A program made the translations under genes and the position numbers. From contig CAIQOJ010000105.1 of assembly GCA_903873395.1 (NCBI GenBank), positions 17,812-81,811 on the forward strand: a stretch of 64,000 bases of DNA, read 5' to 3'. How positions within the stretch are numbered: position 1 is the first letter of the stretch; every line of letters starts with the position of its first letter. Source of the DNA: an uncultured Acidimicrobiaceae bacterium. Its GTDB lineage: Bacteria; Actinomycetota; Acidimicrobiia; Acidimicrobiales; RAAP-2. The notes beneath the pieces were generated by a model. It was given only the letters and a program-made list of their open reading frames with translations. It had not been told where the DNA came from and did not search any database. Below, one piece after another: positions 8,064-17,424 of this stretch.

Positions 8064-8893
8064 GATTGCTGGCCATCGAGACAGCGACCGATCTCGTCGG
8101 GTCAGCCCTTCTCTCGGACGTCCACGCTGCTGACCATCTCTCGGACGTCCACGCTGCTGACCATGCTGGGGTCCCGGCAGTGGTCGAGCGATCTCACCTT
8201 GGCGGACGGGCTCATGCAGAGCTACTTGCACCGTCCATCGAAGAAGTATGCGCACTGGCTGGTTGTCCATTGGCCGACGTCGATGCCCTAGCTGTGGACA
8301 TCGGCCCAGGACTGTTCACCGGTCTGCGGGTGGGAGTGGGAACGGCCAAGGCGCTAGGTCAATCGCTCGGACTCGGCATCGTTGGCGTGACCAGTCTCGA
8401 CATTCTGGCCGCCGCCGCCTTCGAGGCAGTTGCTGCCGGCGATCGTCCTGACCGGGCCCGTCGGGTGGTGTCGGTGGTCGATGCCCGACGCAGCGAGGTG
8501 TTTGCCGCCTCCTATGAGATGGGGGCGGCCACCGAGGATCCGGCGAACACGTGCCGCGACCAGTCCGAGCCCCTCACTCCCGACGCCTTGATTGACTGGC
8601 TCGACGAGTTGGTGGCCGAAGCCAGCCCGATCCTGGTGGTGGGGGATGGAGCGGTCCGCTACTTCGACCTACTGGCTCCACGTCGCGGCCTCGACCTCGG
8701 ACTTGCCGAGTCGGTCGCCACTCCGTCACCGGCCGCGCTGGCACGGCTGGCTGCTCGACGATTGGCTGCCGGGGCTGTCGCCCAGCCGGCCGGGGATCTC
8801 GTTCCCGACTATCGCCGCCCGCCTGACGCCAAGATCAATTGGGAAGAGCGGGCCCCACAGCGGGTGGCCCGCCCTGAGGTCGACAACCCGTGA
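8060..8893 (+). CDS. tsaB: tRNA threonylcarbamoyladenosine biosynthesis protein TsaB
   Basis: ASKHA-fold partner that scaffolds TsaD and TsaE in t6A synthesis. The ATG at 8060 (ATGA overlap with tsaE) gives the family N-terminus MRLLAIETATD. A start further upstream at 8006 would add unrelated residues. The core shows HAELLAPSIEEV and the signature DIGPGLFTGLRVGVGTAKALGQ. Unusually, a 9-residue segment, LSDVHAADH, is perfectly duplicated at residues 18-35, inserted after the first beta strand (SALL). The gene overlaps rimI as GTGA. Confidence 0.93.
   Translation: MRLLAIETATDLVGSALLSDVHAADHLSDVHAADHAGVPAVVERSHLGGRAHAELLAPSIEEVCALAGCPLADVDALAVDIGPGLFTGLRVGVGTAKALGQSLGLGIVGVTSLDILAAAAFEAVAAGDRPDRARRVVSVVDARRSEVFAASYEMGAATEDPANTCRDQSEPLTPDALIDWLDELVAEASPILVVGDGAVRYFDLLAPRRGLDLGLAESVATPSPAALARLAARRLAAGAVAQPAGDLVPDYRRPPDAKINWEERAPQRVARPEVDNP
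8111..8164 (+). repeat. Perfect in-frame 27-bp duplication inside tsaB
   Basis: The 27-bp segments 8111-8137 and 8138-8164 are identical and encode LSDVHAADH twice. The absence of any change suggests a recent slippage event or a tolerated surface loop. Confidence 0.9.
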
Positions 8894-9459
8894 CCGAGGG
8901 GTCGTCGATCCGACCCGACGAGTCACGGAGGGAGCGACGGCACGTGGTCATCGCTCCGATGCGTACGTCCGACCTTTCCGCTGTCCTTCGCATCGAAGAA
9001 GCGGCCTTCGACGAAGCGTGGTCCCGTCGACTCTTCGAAGAAGAGTTGGCCCAGCGCACATCGCGCGCCTACCGCGCTGCCTGGTTGGGGACCGAACTCG
9101 TGGCTTACGGGGGCATCATGGCCATCGACGACGAGGCCCACCTGAACAACATCGCCGTGGCCGAGACCGAGCGGGGCACAGGTCTCGGAACCGTGCTCCT
9201 CTGCGACTTGGTCCGTACGTCTCTGGCTCGGGGGCTGGCTCACCTGACCCTCGAGGTCCAGGTCGGGAACGAGCCGGCGCTGGCGCTCTACCGCCGATTC
9301 GGTCTGGCCCCGGTCGGCGTCCGCCCGGACTACTACGGGCCAGGCCGCAACGGCCTCATCATGTGGGTGCGGGATATCGACACCGGTGACTACGCCGAGC
9401 GTCTGTCGGCCATCGAGGCATCGGTGTCGGACCGGTTCGAGGTGGAACGGCGGCTGTAG
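8890..9459 (+). CDS. rimI: Ribosomal-protein-alanine N-acetyltransferase RimI-like GNAT
   Basis: GNAT-fold N-alpha-acetyltransferase, classically acting on ribosomal protein S18. The GTG at 8890 overlaps the tsaB stop (GTGA). After a roughly 20-residue leader come IAPMRTSDLSAVLRIEEAAFDEAWS, the strand HLNNIAVAETERGTGLGTVLL (motif A, acetyl-CoA binding, with an RGTGLG loop) and NEPALALYRRFGLAPVGVRPDYYGPGRNGLIM, typical of RimI. tsaB-rimI-tsaD is a standard order. In this context RimI is the best name, although the exact substrate cannot be read from sequence. Confidence 0.9.
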   Translation: MTEGSSIRPDESRRERRHVVIAPMRTSDLSAVLRIEEAAFDEAWSRRLFEEELAQRTSRAYRAAWLGTELVAYGGIMAIDDEAHLNNIAVAETERGTGLGTVLLCDLVRTSLARGLAHLTLEVQVGNEPALALYRRFGLAPVGVRPDYYGPGRNGLIMWVRDIDTGDYAERLSAIEASVSDRFEVERRL

Positions 9460-9611
9460 TGGGGGCCAGGTCCCTGCGTCTGCCTACTGCGTGCGCGTCG
9501 GTGCCGAACGAGTGATGTCAGGGAGATTCGAACCGGGCTTGAGAGGCGAGGGCCTGCCCGCCGGCGACAGTCGACCCTGAAGCGCACGGAGACCTTGTGG
9601 CCGGCGTCGCC

Positions 9612-9617
9612 TAGGGT
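9612..9617 (+). promoter_or_regulatory. -10 box, leaderless start of tsaD
   Basis: TAGGGT lies 7 nt before the ATG at 9625. It argues for that ATG rather than the in-frame TTG at 9595, which lies upstream of the box. Confidence 0.55.
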
Positions 9618-9624
9618 CACGGCC

Positions 9625-10671
9625 ATGGCGCATTCAGATTCACAGCCTGCAGGGGTCCGACCCGTGCGCCGGGTTCTCGGCATCGAGACGTCGTGCGATG
9701 AGACGGCTGCGTCGGTCATCGAGGACGGCACCACCATCGTCTCGTCTGTCGTCTCGAGTCAGATAGACCTACATGCTCGTTATGGCGGCGTGGTGCCTGA
9801 GTTGGCCGGTCGGGCTCACGTGGAACTCCTCACTCCGGTGATCGACGACGCCCTGACCCAGGCGGGGTCGGACCGCACTGGTGTCGGAATCGACGGCATC
9901 GCCGTGACCTGCGGGCCGGGCCTGATCGGCTCGCTGCTGGTCGGCGTGGCTGAAGCCAAGGCGTTGTCGATGGCTTGGGGAATCCCCTTCATCGGAGTCA
10001 ACCACCTGGAGGCTCATCTCTTCGCATCACTCTTGGAGCAGCCGGATCTTGGCTGGCCACTGGTGGTCCTCTTGGTCTCGGGGGGGCACACCATGCTCAT
10101 CGAGGTGACGTCCCCAGGGCAGTATCGGATCATGGGTGGCACCATCGACGATGCCGCCGGCGAGGCCTTCGACAAGGTGGCTCGCTTCATCGGACTCGGC
10201 TACCCCGGGGGCCCGGCGATCGATCGGATCGCCATCGAAGGCGATGCCCGCTCGTACGCCTTCCCCCGCTCGCTCCCTGGCGATGCCTATGACTTCTCGT
10301 TCAGCGGTTTGAAGACTTCTGTGGTCAACCGGGTGCGCAAAGAACCCGACGCCGCAACCGCCGACATTGCGGCCTCGTTCCAAGAGGCGGTGGTCGATGT
10401 CTTGGTATCTCGGGCACGTCAGGCGGCGGCCGATGTCGGGGCCCGAGCCATCTGTCTGGCCGGCGGGGTGGCGGCCAACTCCCTGCTCCGGACTCGTATC
10501 GAAGAAGCGTGCGCAGATGACGGCATCGGTGCCTTCCTGCCGTCGCGGGCCCTGTGTACCGACAATGCAGCCATGGTGGCAGCTGCCGGCTACTGGCACC
10601 TCGCCCGGGGAGAGCGGAGCCCACTCGACCTCGGAGCCAACCCCAACCTTCGTCTGGTCTCGACTGCCTGA
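9625..10671 (+). CDS. tsaD: tRNA N6-threonylcarbamoyltransferase TsaD
   Basis: Catalytic subunit that transfers the threonylcarbamoyl group onto A37 of tRNA. The ASKHA signatures are GIETSCDETAASVIEDG at the N-terminus, the metal-binding HLEAHLFA (His127 and His131), LVLLVSGGHTMLIEV, DDAAGEAFDKVARFIGLGYPGGPAID, FSFSGLKTSVVN and the late CTDNAAMVAAAGYWH, whose Asp completes the metal site. The 348-residue length is normal. The ATG at 9625 is preferred from the -10 box 7 nt upstream. Tandem 24-bp repeats cover the stop codon. Confidence 0.96.
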   Translation: MAHSDSQPAGVRPVRRVLGIETSCDETAASVIEDGTTIVSSVVSSQIDLHARYGGVVPELAGRAHVELLTPVIDDALTQAGSDRTGVGIDGIAVTCGPGLIGSLLVGVAEAKALSMAWGIPFIGVNHLEAHLFASLLEQPDLGWPLVVLLVSGGHTMLIEVTSPGQYRIMGGTIDDAAGEAFDKVARFIGLGYPGGPAIDRIAIEGDARSYAFPRSLPGDAYDFSFSGLKTSVVNRVRKEPDAATADIAASFQEAVVDVLVSRARQAAADVGARAICLAGGVAANSLLRTRIEEACADDGIGAFLPSRALCTDNAAMVAAAGYWHLARGERSPLDLGANPNLRLVSTA

Positions 10672-10716
10672 CGGCCGGCGGGCTGGACTGCCTGAAGGCC
10701 GGCGGGCTGGACTGCC
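10662..10716 (+). repeat. 24-bp tandem repeat spanning the tsaD stop codon
   Basis: The unit starts GACTGCCTGACGG and is 24 bp long. Copies lie at 10662-10685 and 10686-10709 (one change), plus a partial copy at 10710-10716. The first copy contains the TGA stop of tsaD (10669-10671). Confidence 0.85.
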
Positions 10717-10761
10717 AAGTCACAGTTCGGAACAACCTTGGTTGGCACTCTCGGGGCGCGT

Positions 10762-10790
10762 TTGCCAACGTTGGGGTGGCCGGGTACCAT
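10762..10790 (+). promoter_or_regulatory. groESL promoter
   Basis: TTGCCA (10762-10767) and TACCAT (10785-10790) are 17 nt apart, a very good vegetative promoter. The -10 box abuts the CIRCE element, so repressor binding would block polymerase. Confidence 0.75.
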
Positions 10791-10816
10791 TAGCACTCGC
10801 AATCCGCGACTGCTAA
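10790..10816 (+). promoter_or_regulatory. CIRCE operator (HrcA binding site)
   Basis: Half-sites TTAGCACTC (10790-10798) and GACTGCTAA (10808-10816) are separated by exactly 9 nt. This matches the consensus TTAGCACTC-N9-GAGTGCTAA with one mismatch, in the right half. HrcA repression through CIRCE is the established control of groESL in many actinobacteria and other bacteria. hrcA itself is not in this window. Confidence 0.92.
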
Positions 10817-10839
10817 ACCGCCACAGGAGGCACAACACC

Positions 10840-12794
<1,955 letters not shown>

Positions 12795-12802
12795 CACTGC
12801 CG

Positions 12803-12820
12803 CCGGCCCTGTCGGGCCGG
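12803..12820 (+). terminator. Hairpin after groEL
   Basis: CCGGCCC (12803-12809), loop TGTC, GGGCCGG (12814-12820), starting 9 bp after the groEL stop. There is no T-run, as is common in GC-rich actinobacteria. Confidence 0.55.
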
Positions 12821-12854
12821 TTGTCGCCCTCGGGTGGCACATGGTGTGCAGTTG

Positions 12855-12880
12855 ATGGCCGGGCCTCAGGGCCCGGCCAT
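12855..12880. terminator. 11-bp perfect hairpin downstream of groEL
   Basis: ATGGCCGGGCC (12855-12865), loop TCAG, GGCCCGGCCAT (12870-12880). It lies between groEL (plus) and the minus-strand small membrane gene, so it can serve both directions. Confidence 0.65.
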
Positions 12881-12976
12881 CGTGCATTCCGGGGTGCAGC
12901 GACCATCTCTCCGTGCGTGAGGCCTCGGCTTCCCGGGATCCGTGCTGCGCAGACCATGCTGTTCAGACCGTGCCGC

Positions 12977-13189
12977 TCAGGCAGATCGCTCCGGCACGTA
13001 GTGACGTTCGCCGACGGCATCGACCCAGACCCGCATCATCCGGTCGGTCCCGGGGTCACGGAATACTTCGTCGGTTCGCCGCCAGTCCGGTCGTGGGGCG
13101 GTTGCTTCACCATGGCGCTTGACGAAGAGCGAGGCGCCGACCGCCACCAGCATGGCCAGGATGACGAGGACGAGCACCAGGTCGATCAT
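12977..13189 (-). CDS. Small single-span membrane protein, unknown function
   Basis: A 70-residue product: MIDLVLVLVILAMLVAVGAS forms one N-terminal membrane segment, followed by a basic, proline-containing tail (FVKRHGEATAPRPDWRRTDE) and RMMRVWVDAVGERHYVPE. The ATG at 13189 is chosen because the ATGA overlaps the stop of the upstream YbjQ-family gene, and because residues upstream in the same frame look non-coding. I do not recognise a family. Its coupling to the YbjQ-like protein suggests the two act together. Confidence 0.7.
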   Translation of the reverse strand: MIDLVLVLVILAMLVAVGASLFVKRHGEATAPRPDWRRTDEVFRDPGTDRMMRVWVDAVGERHYVPERSA

Positions 13190-13548
13190 GTGCGGGGACC
13201 GATCACGACTCCCGTGCCGTAGGCCACGATCTCGGTCAGCGTCTGGCCGATCTCCGAGGAGTCGAAGCGAAAGGCGATGACGGCATTGGCTCCCTGAAGT
13301 CGGGCATTCTCGATCATCCGGTCGAGGGCATGGCGTCGACTGTCCTCGAGAAGTCGGGTGTACTGGGTGACTTCGCCGCCAGCCAGGGCCCGGAATCCAG
13401 CCGTGAACCCCTTGGCCGCTCCCATGGAACGCACCACGAGCCCGAAGGCCATGCCCACATGGCGTTCGATCTTCCAATCGGGGAATTCGAATGCCGTAGT
13501 GATCGGGAAGGACGGATCACTGGCCACCTGGAAGCCGGGCTCACTCAT
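13186..13548 (-). CDS. YbjQ/UPF0145-family protein
   Basis: A 120-residue member of the small YbjQ (UPF0145) family, sometimes labelled a heavy-metal-binding domain but without a settled biochemical role. The family pattern is visible: PITTAFEFPDWKIERHVGMA, the central GFTAGFRALAGGEVTQYTRLL, ARLQGANAVIAFRFDSSE and a final YGTGVVIG. The start at 13548 is supported by GAGGAGGTG just upstream on the minus strand. It overlaps the small membrane gene by ATGA. Confidence 0.85.
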   Translation of the reverse strand: MSEPGFQVASDPSFPITTAFEFPDWKIERHVGMAFGLVVRSMGAAKGFTAGFRALAGGEVTQYTRLLEDSRRHALDRMIENARLQGANAVIAFRFDSSEIGQTLTEIVAYGTGVVIGPRT

Positions 13549-13666
13549 GGCACCTCCTCAGCGGCAGCCGCTCCACCGCCTGTCTGATCGTAGTCATGGG
13601 CCCTGGCCTCGAGCCGCGAGGTCGTCGCACGACATCGGACGTCGCCGGAGTCTTCCGGGATCCTCG

Positions 13667-13672
13667 TAGTGT
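13667..13672 (+). promoter_or_regulatory. -10 box, leaderless start of the NUDIX gene
   Basis: TAGTGT lies 8 nt before the ATG at 13681. The alternative in-frame GTG (13669) overlaps the box, so the ATG is preferred. Confidence 0.4.
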
Positions 13673-13680
13673 CAACGTCG

Positions 13681-14490
13681 ATGTCGGCCAACTCATCTGA
13701 TCTCCCGCGACCTGAACTCCCCCTTCGTCACCGAGCCGGCCCACAGGTCATCCCTGAGCCTCCAGGTCACCGTTTGGGCGGTCCGGCCCCCTGGGCGCAC
13801 CTGTCCGCCGAGGATCGCTCGTCGATCAGCCTCGACCGAGTGGTCGACGCTGTGGCCGGCCGGGATCGTTCCGCTGACGCCGCTGCCGCGGCCGAACAGG
13901 TGGAGGAGTTCTCGCGTTCGTTTGGAGGCACGTCGGTATCGTCGACGCCGGCGGCTGTCCTGGTGGCGTGCTTCGAAGAAGACGGGGAGGCTCGCGTAGT
14001 GCTGACCGTGAGATCCGGCCACCTCCGTGCTCATCGAGGCGAGGTGGCATTTCCAGGAGGGAAGCTCGACCCTGGTGAGGGGATCGACGAAGGTGCCCTG
14101 CGCGAAGCGCACGAAGAGGTCGGCATGTCACCCCAAGGTGTCGAAATCATCGGCCATCTGACGTCCATGCCCACGGTGTCCTCGAACACGCTGATGACTC
14201 CGGTGGTCGCCATCCTCCCTGGCCGACCATGGACATCCCCGGCTCCCGACGAGGTCGCCCGGGTTTTCGACGTTGCCCTGGCTGATCTGGCTGCTGACGA
14301 TGTCTTCGTAGAGGAGTTGTGGGCCGTTCCCGGTCGAATCGGCGCCGATGGCCAGCCGGGAGGCGAGTTCCCGGTGTGGTTCTTCCAGGGCAATGACGAA
14401 GTCATCTGGGGGGCCACGGCACGGGTCCTCTCCGAGCTCCTCTGTGCCGTCTTGGGAATCCCAGTGCCGTTTGCCCGCCGAGGCCGCTGA
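13681..14490 (+). CDS. NUDIX hydrolase, CoA pyrophosphatase-like
   Basis: Hydrolyses a nucleoside diphosphate linked to another moiety, most likely CoA or a derivative. The NUDIX box is complete: GGKLDPGEGIDEGALREAHEEVGM. It is preceded by RSGHLRAHRGEVAFPGG, the UPF0035/NudL-type signature of CoA pyrophosphatases. Just after the box come GHLTSMPTVSS and later FFQGNDEVIWGATARVLSELL, also typical of that group. About 80 residues before the domain look disordered. An alternative GTG start at 13669 adds four residues. The substrate is inferred from the NudL signature. Confidence 0.88.
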   Translation: MSANSSDLPRPELPLRHRAGPQVIPEPPGHRLGGPAPWAHLSAEDRSSISLDRVVDAVAGRDRSADAAAAAEQVEEFSRSFGGTSVSSTPAAVLVACFEEDGEARVVLTVRSGHLRAHRGEVAFPGGKLDPGEGIDEGALREAHEEVGMSPQGVEIIGHLTSMPTVSSNTLMTPVVAILPGRPWTSPAPDEVARVFDVALADLAADDVFVEELWAVPGRIGADGQPGGEFPVWFFQGNDEVIWGATARVLSELLCAVLGIPVPFARRGR

Positions 14491-14662
14491 CCAAAGGCCA
14501 CCGACCCGACCGCTTCGCCACGCCACCTCTTGGCCCCGCACAGGCTCTGCCGTGCGGCCTGCGCTCAGGCGGTATCGTGGTGGATGGCCGGGGGGTGCTG
14601 TGTCGGAGCAGCCCCGTCCAGGAGGAACGACACACGCATCCAGGGTCCGGAGGGCTAATTCA

Positions 14663-15826
14663 GTGGCTGAGCTAGAGATCGGCATCTTCAAGTCGGGTCG
14701 GAGGGCCTACGGGTTCGACGACATCGCCATCGTCCCGAGCCGACGCACGCGGGACCCCGAGGACGTCGATATCTCGTGGCAGATCGATGCGTATCAGTTC
14801 GAGCTTCCGCTGCTCGCCTCGGCCATGGACGGGGTAGTCAGCCCGGCCACCGCCATCGAGATCGGTCGCCTTGGCGGCCTCGGCGTCTTGAACCTCGAGG
14901 GCCTCTGGACCCGCTACGAGGATCCTTCCAAGCTCTTCGACGAGATCCGTGAGCTTCCCGCCGAGAAGGCGACCGCCCGGATGCAGCAGATGTACGCCGA
15001 GCCTGTCGACATGGACCTGGTCACCCAGCGCATCCAGGAGATGAAGGCAGCCGGCATCACCACCGCCGCGTCGATCACGCCGCAGAAGACCGAGTCATTC
15101 GCCAAGGCCCTGCTCGCCGCCGAGCTCGACATTCTGGTCATCCAAGGCACGGTGGTTTCAGCCGAGCATGTCTCCAAGACCGTCGAGCCCCTCAACCTCA
15201 AGCGGTTCATCCGCGAGTTCGAGGTCCCCGTGATCGTGGGTGGCTGTGCCTCCTACCAAGCTGGCCTCCACCTCATGCGCACCGGAGCCGTCGGTGTGCT
15301 CGTCGGCGTGGGCCCCGGCAATGCGTGCACGACTCGAGGTGTCCTCGGGATCGGCGTCCCTCAGGCAACGGCCATCGCAGACGTAGCTGGCGCTCGTATG
15401 CGCCACCTCGATGAGACCGGCGTCTACTGCCAGGTGATCGCCGACGGCGGAATGTCCAAGGGCGGGGACATCGCAAAGGCCATCGCCTGCGGTGCCGACG
15501 CCGTCATGCTCGGCTCGCCACTCTCCTCAGCCGTTGAGGCTCCGGCCCGTGGCTACCACTGGGGCATGGCCACCTTCCACCCGACGCTTCCTCGCGGTGC
15601 ACGGGTCAAGACGACGACCCGTGGGACTCTCCAGGAGATCCTGCTCGGCCCGGCTCACGAGAACGACGGCCGCATGAACCTCTTCGGTGCGCTGCGCACG
15701 GCCATGGCCACCTGCGGCTACCAGACGGTCAAGGAGTTCCAGAAGGCCGAGGTCATGGTGGCCCCGGCCCTGCAGACCGAGGGGAAGGACCTCCAGCGCT
15801 CGCAGGGCGTAGGCATGGGCCATTGA
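14663..15826 (+). CDS. guaB3: GuaB3 family IMP dehydrogenase-related protein
   Basis: A 387-residue TIM-barrel protein of the IMPDH/GMP reductase family without the CBS pair of GuaB. Visible segments are [56 protein letters not shown] with the catalytic-type Cys222, [27 protein letters not shown] and a terminal [18 protein letters not shown] 14663 has GGAGGG 8 nt upstream; a longer frame upstream is not coding. The TTGA overlap couples it to guaA, which argues for a role in GMP supply. To my knowledge the actinobacterial branch of GuaB3 has no settled activity, and no classical guaB lies in this window. Confidence 0.88.
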   Translation: MAELEIGIFKSGRRAYGFDDIAIVPSRRTRDPEDVDISWQIDAYQFELPLLASAMDGVVSPATAIEIGRLGGLGVLNLEGLWTRYEDPSKLFDEIRELPAEKATARMQQMYAEPVDMDLVTQRIQEMKAAGITTAASITPQKTESFAKALLAAELDILVIQGTVVSAEHVSKTVEPLNLKRFIREFEVPVIVGGCASYQAGLHLMRTGAVGVLVGVGPGNACTTRGVLGIGVPQATAIADVAGARMRHLDETGVYCQVIADGGMSKGGDIAKAIACGADAVMLGSPLSSAVEAPARGYHWGMATFHPTLPRGARVKTTTRGTLQEILLGPAHENDGRMNLFGALRTAMATCGYQTVKEFQKAEVMVAPALQTEGKDLQRSQGVGMGH

Positions 15827-17424
15827 GCCCCGACGGCCCCTCCTCTGACGACCCCCGTGAGGGGCCAGTCCTGGTCGTCGACTTCGGCGCCCAGTATGCC
15901 CAACTGATCGCTCGACGGGTCCGCGAGGCTCACGTCTATTCGGAGATCGTCTCTCACACGTCCACCGCTGCTGAGCTCGCTGCGCGCAATCCCGCGGGCA
16001 TCATCCTCTCGGGTGGACCCAAGTCGGTCAACGAGACTCCGGCGCCTTCACTGGATCCGGCCGTGTACGACCTCGGTGTCCCGATCCTGGGCATCTGCTA
16101 CGGAGCCCAACTCCTGGCCAGTCAACTGGGCGGCACGGTCGATCGCACCGGGCGAGGTGAGTACGGCCGCACGCCACTCAACCTGACCGCCCGGTCACCG
16201 ATCTTCGAAGACTGGCCCGACGAGTCCCAGGTGTGGATGAGTCACGGTGACGCCATCACCGAGGTGCCTGACGGGTTCCAAGCAACAGCATCGAGTCCCG
16301 ATGCCCCGGTGGCCGCCCTGCACGATCCGGACCGCCGGATCTATGGCGTGCAGTTCCATCCGGAGGTCGTCCACACCGAGCACGGCCGGGACCTCCTCGA
16401 GCGCTTTCTCATGGACGTCTGTCACTGCCCGCCATCATGGACGCACACCTCCATCATCGAACACCAGGTCGACGCCGTTCGAGCCCAGGTCGGTGCCTCT
16501 CCAGTCCTGTGTGCGCTCTCAGGTGGGGTCGACTCCGCAGTTGCCGCTGCCCTGGTGCACAAGGCGGTCGGGGATCAACTCACCTGCGTCTACGTCGACA
16601 CGGGCCTGATGCGGGCCAACGAGTCCGAGCAGGTAGAGGAGACCTTCCGCACGCAGTTCCACATGGACCTGGTGCATGTGAAGGCTGCAGATCGCTTCTT
16701 CGAGGCACTGGCCGGCGTGACCGACCCCGAACGGAAGCGCAAGATCATCGGCGAGCTGTTCATCCGGATCTTCGAGGAGACGGCTCGTGACCTGGTGGCC
16801 GAGAAGGGCACCGAAGACGGCGAGCACCCGGGCGAGGCCGCTGGCTTCTTGGTCCAGGGCACGCTCTACCCTGACGTCATCGAGTCAGGATCGGGTACGG
16901 CAGCGACCATCAAGTCGCACCACAACGTCGGTGGCCTTCCTGATGACCTGGCCTTCGACCTTGTCGAACCTTTGCGCCTGCTCTTCAAGGACGAGGTTCG
17001 TGCCGTCGGCGAAGAGCTCGGGTTGCCTCATGAGATCGTGTGGCGTCAGCCCTTCCCGGGGCCTGGTCTGGCCGTGCGCATCGTGGGTGAGGTCACCCGA
17101 GAGCGGGCCGAGATCCTGCGCGCCGCCGATGCCGTTGTGGTCGAAGAGGTACGCCGTGCGGGCCTCTACCGAGAGCTCTGGCAGAGCTTTGCCGTGCTTC
17201 CTGCTGTGCGCACGGTGGGCGTCATGGGCGACGGACGCACCTATGCCTATCCGGTGGTCATCCGGGCCGTCACCAGTGACGATGCCATGACTGCCGACTG
17301 GGCCCGTCTTCCCTACGACCTGTTGGAACGCATGTCCTCGAGGATCATCAACGAGGTCGAGGGGGTCAACCGGGTGGCACTGGACATCACGTCCAAGCCT
17401 CCCGGCACCATCGAGTGGGAGTGA
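15823..17424 (+). CDS. guaA: GMP synthase (glutamine-hydrolysing)
   Basis: Aminates XMP to GMP. The N-terminal class I glutamine amidotransferase has [15 protein letters not shown] with nucleophile Cys92 and the [13 protein letters not shown]is/Glu. The ATP pyrophosphatase domain has [19 protein letters not shown] and the dimerisation domain ends KPPGTIEWE, the diagnostic C-terminus. The 533-residue length is normal. The start is an uncommon TTG at 15823 overlapping the guaB3 stop (TTGA). The next gene overlaps its stop, so guaB3-guaA-pcrA are read as one unit. Confidence 0.97.
   Translation: MSPDGPSSDDPREGPVLVVDFGAQYAQLIARRVREAHVYSEIVSHTSTAAELAARNPAGIILSGGPKSVNETPAPSLDPAVYDLGVPILGICYGAQLLASQLGGTVDRTGRGEYGRTPLNLTARSPIFEDWPDESQVWMSHGDAITEVPDGFQATASSPDAPVAALHDPDRRIYGVQFHPEVVHTEHGRDLLERFLMDVCHCPPSWTHTSIIEHQVDAVRAQVGASPVLCALSGGVDSAVAAALVHKAVGDQLTCVYVDTGLMRANESEQVEETFRTQFHMDLVHVKAADRFFEALAGVTDPERKRKIIGELFIRIFEETARDLVAEKGTEDGEHPGEAAGFLVQGTLYPDVIESGSGTAATIKSHHNVGGLPDDLAFDLVEPLRLLFKDEVRAVGEELGLPHEIVWRQPFPGPGLAVRIVGEVTRERAEILRAADAVVVEEVRRAGLYRELWQSFAVLPAVRTVGVMGDGRTYAYPVVIRAVTSDDAMTADWARLPYDLLERMSSRIINEVEGVNRVALDITSKPPGTIEWE

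Noticed and set aside
12977..13477. 166-residue version of the small membrane protein
   Set aside because: The added N-terminus lies antiparallel in frame over the YbjQ-family gene and has no features. The ATGA overlap at 13189 is the natural start.
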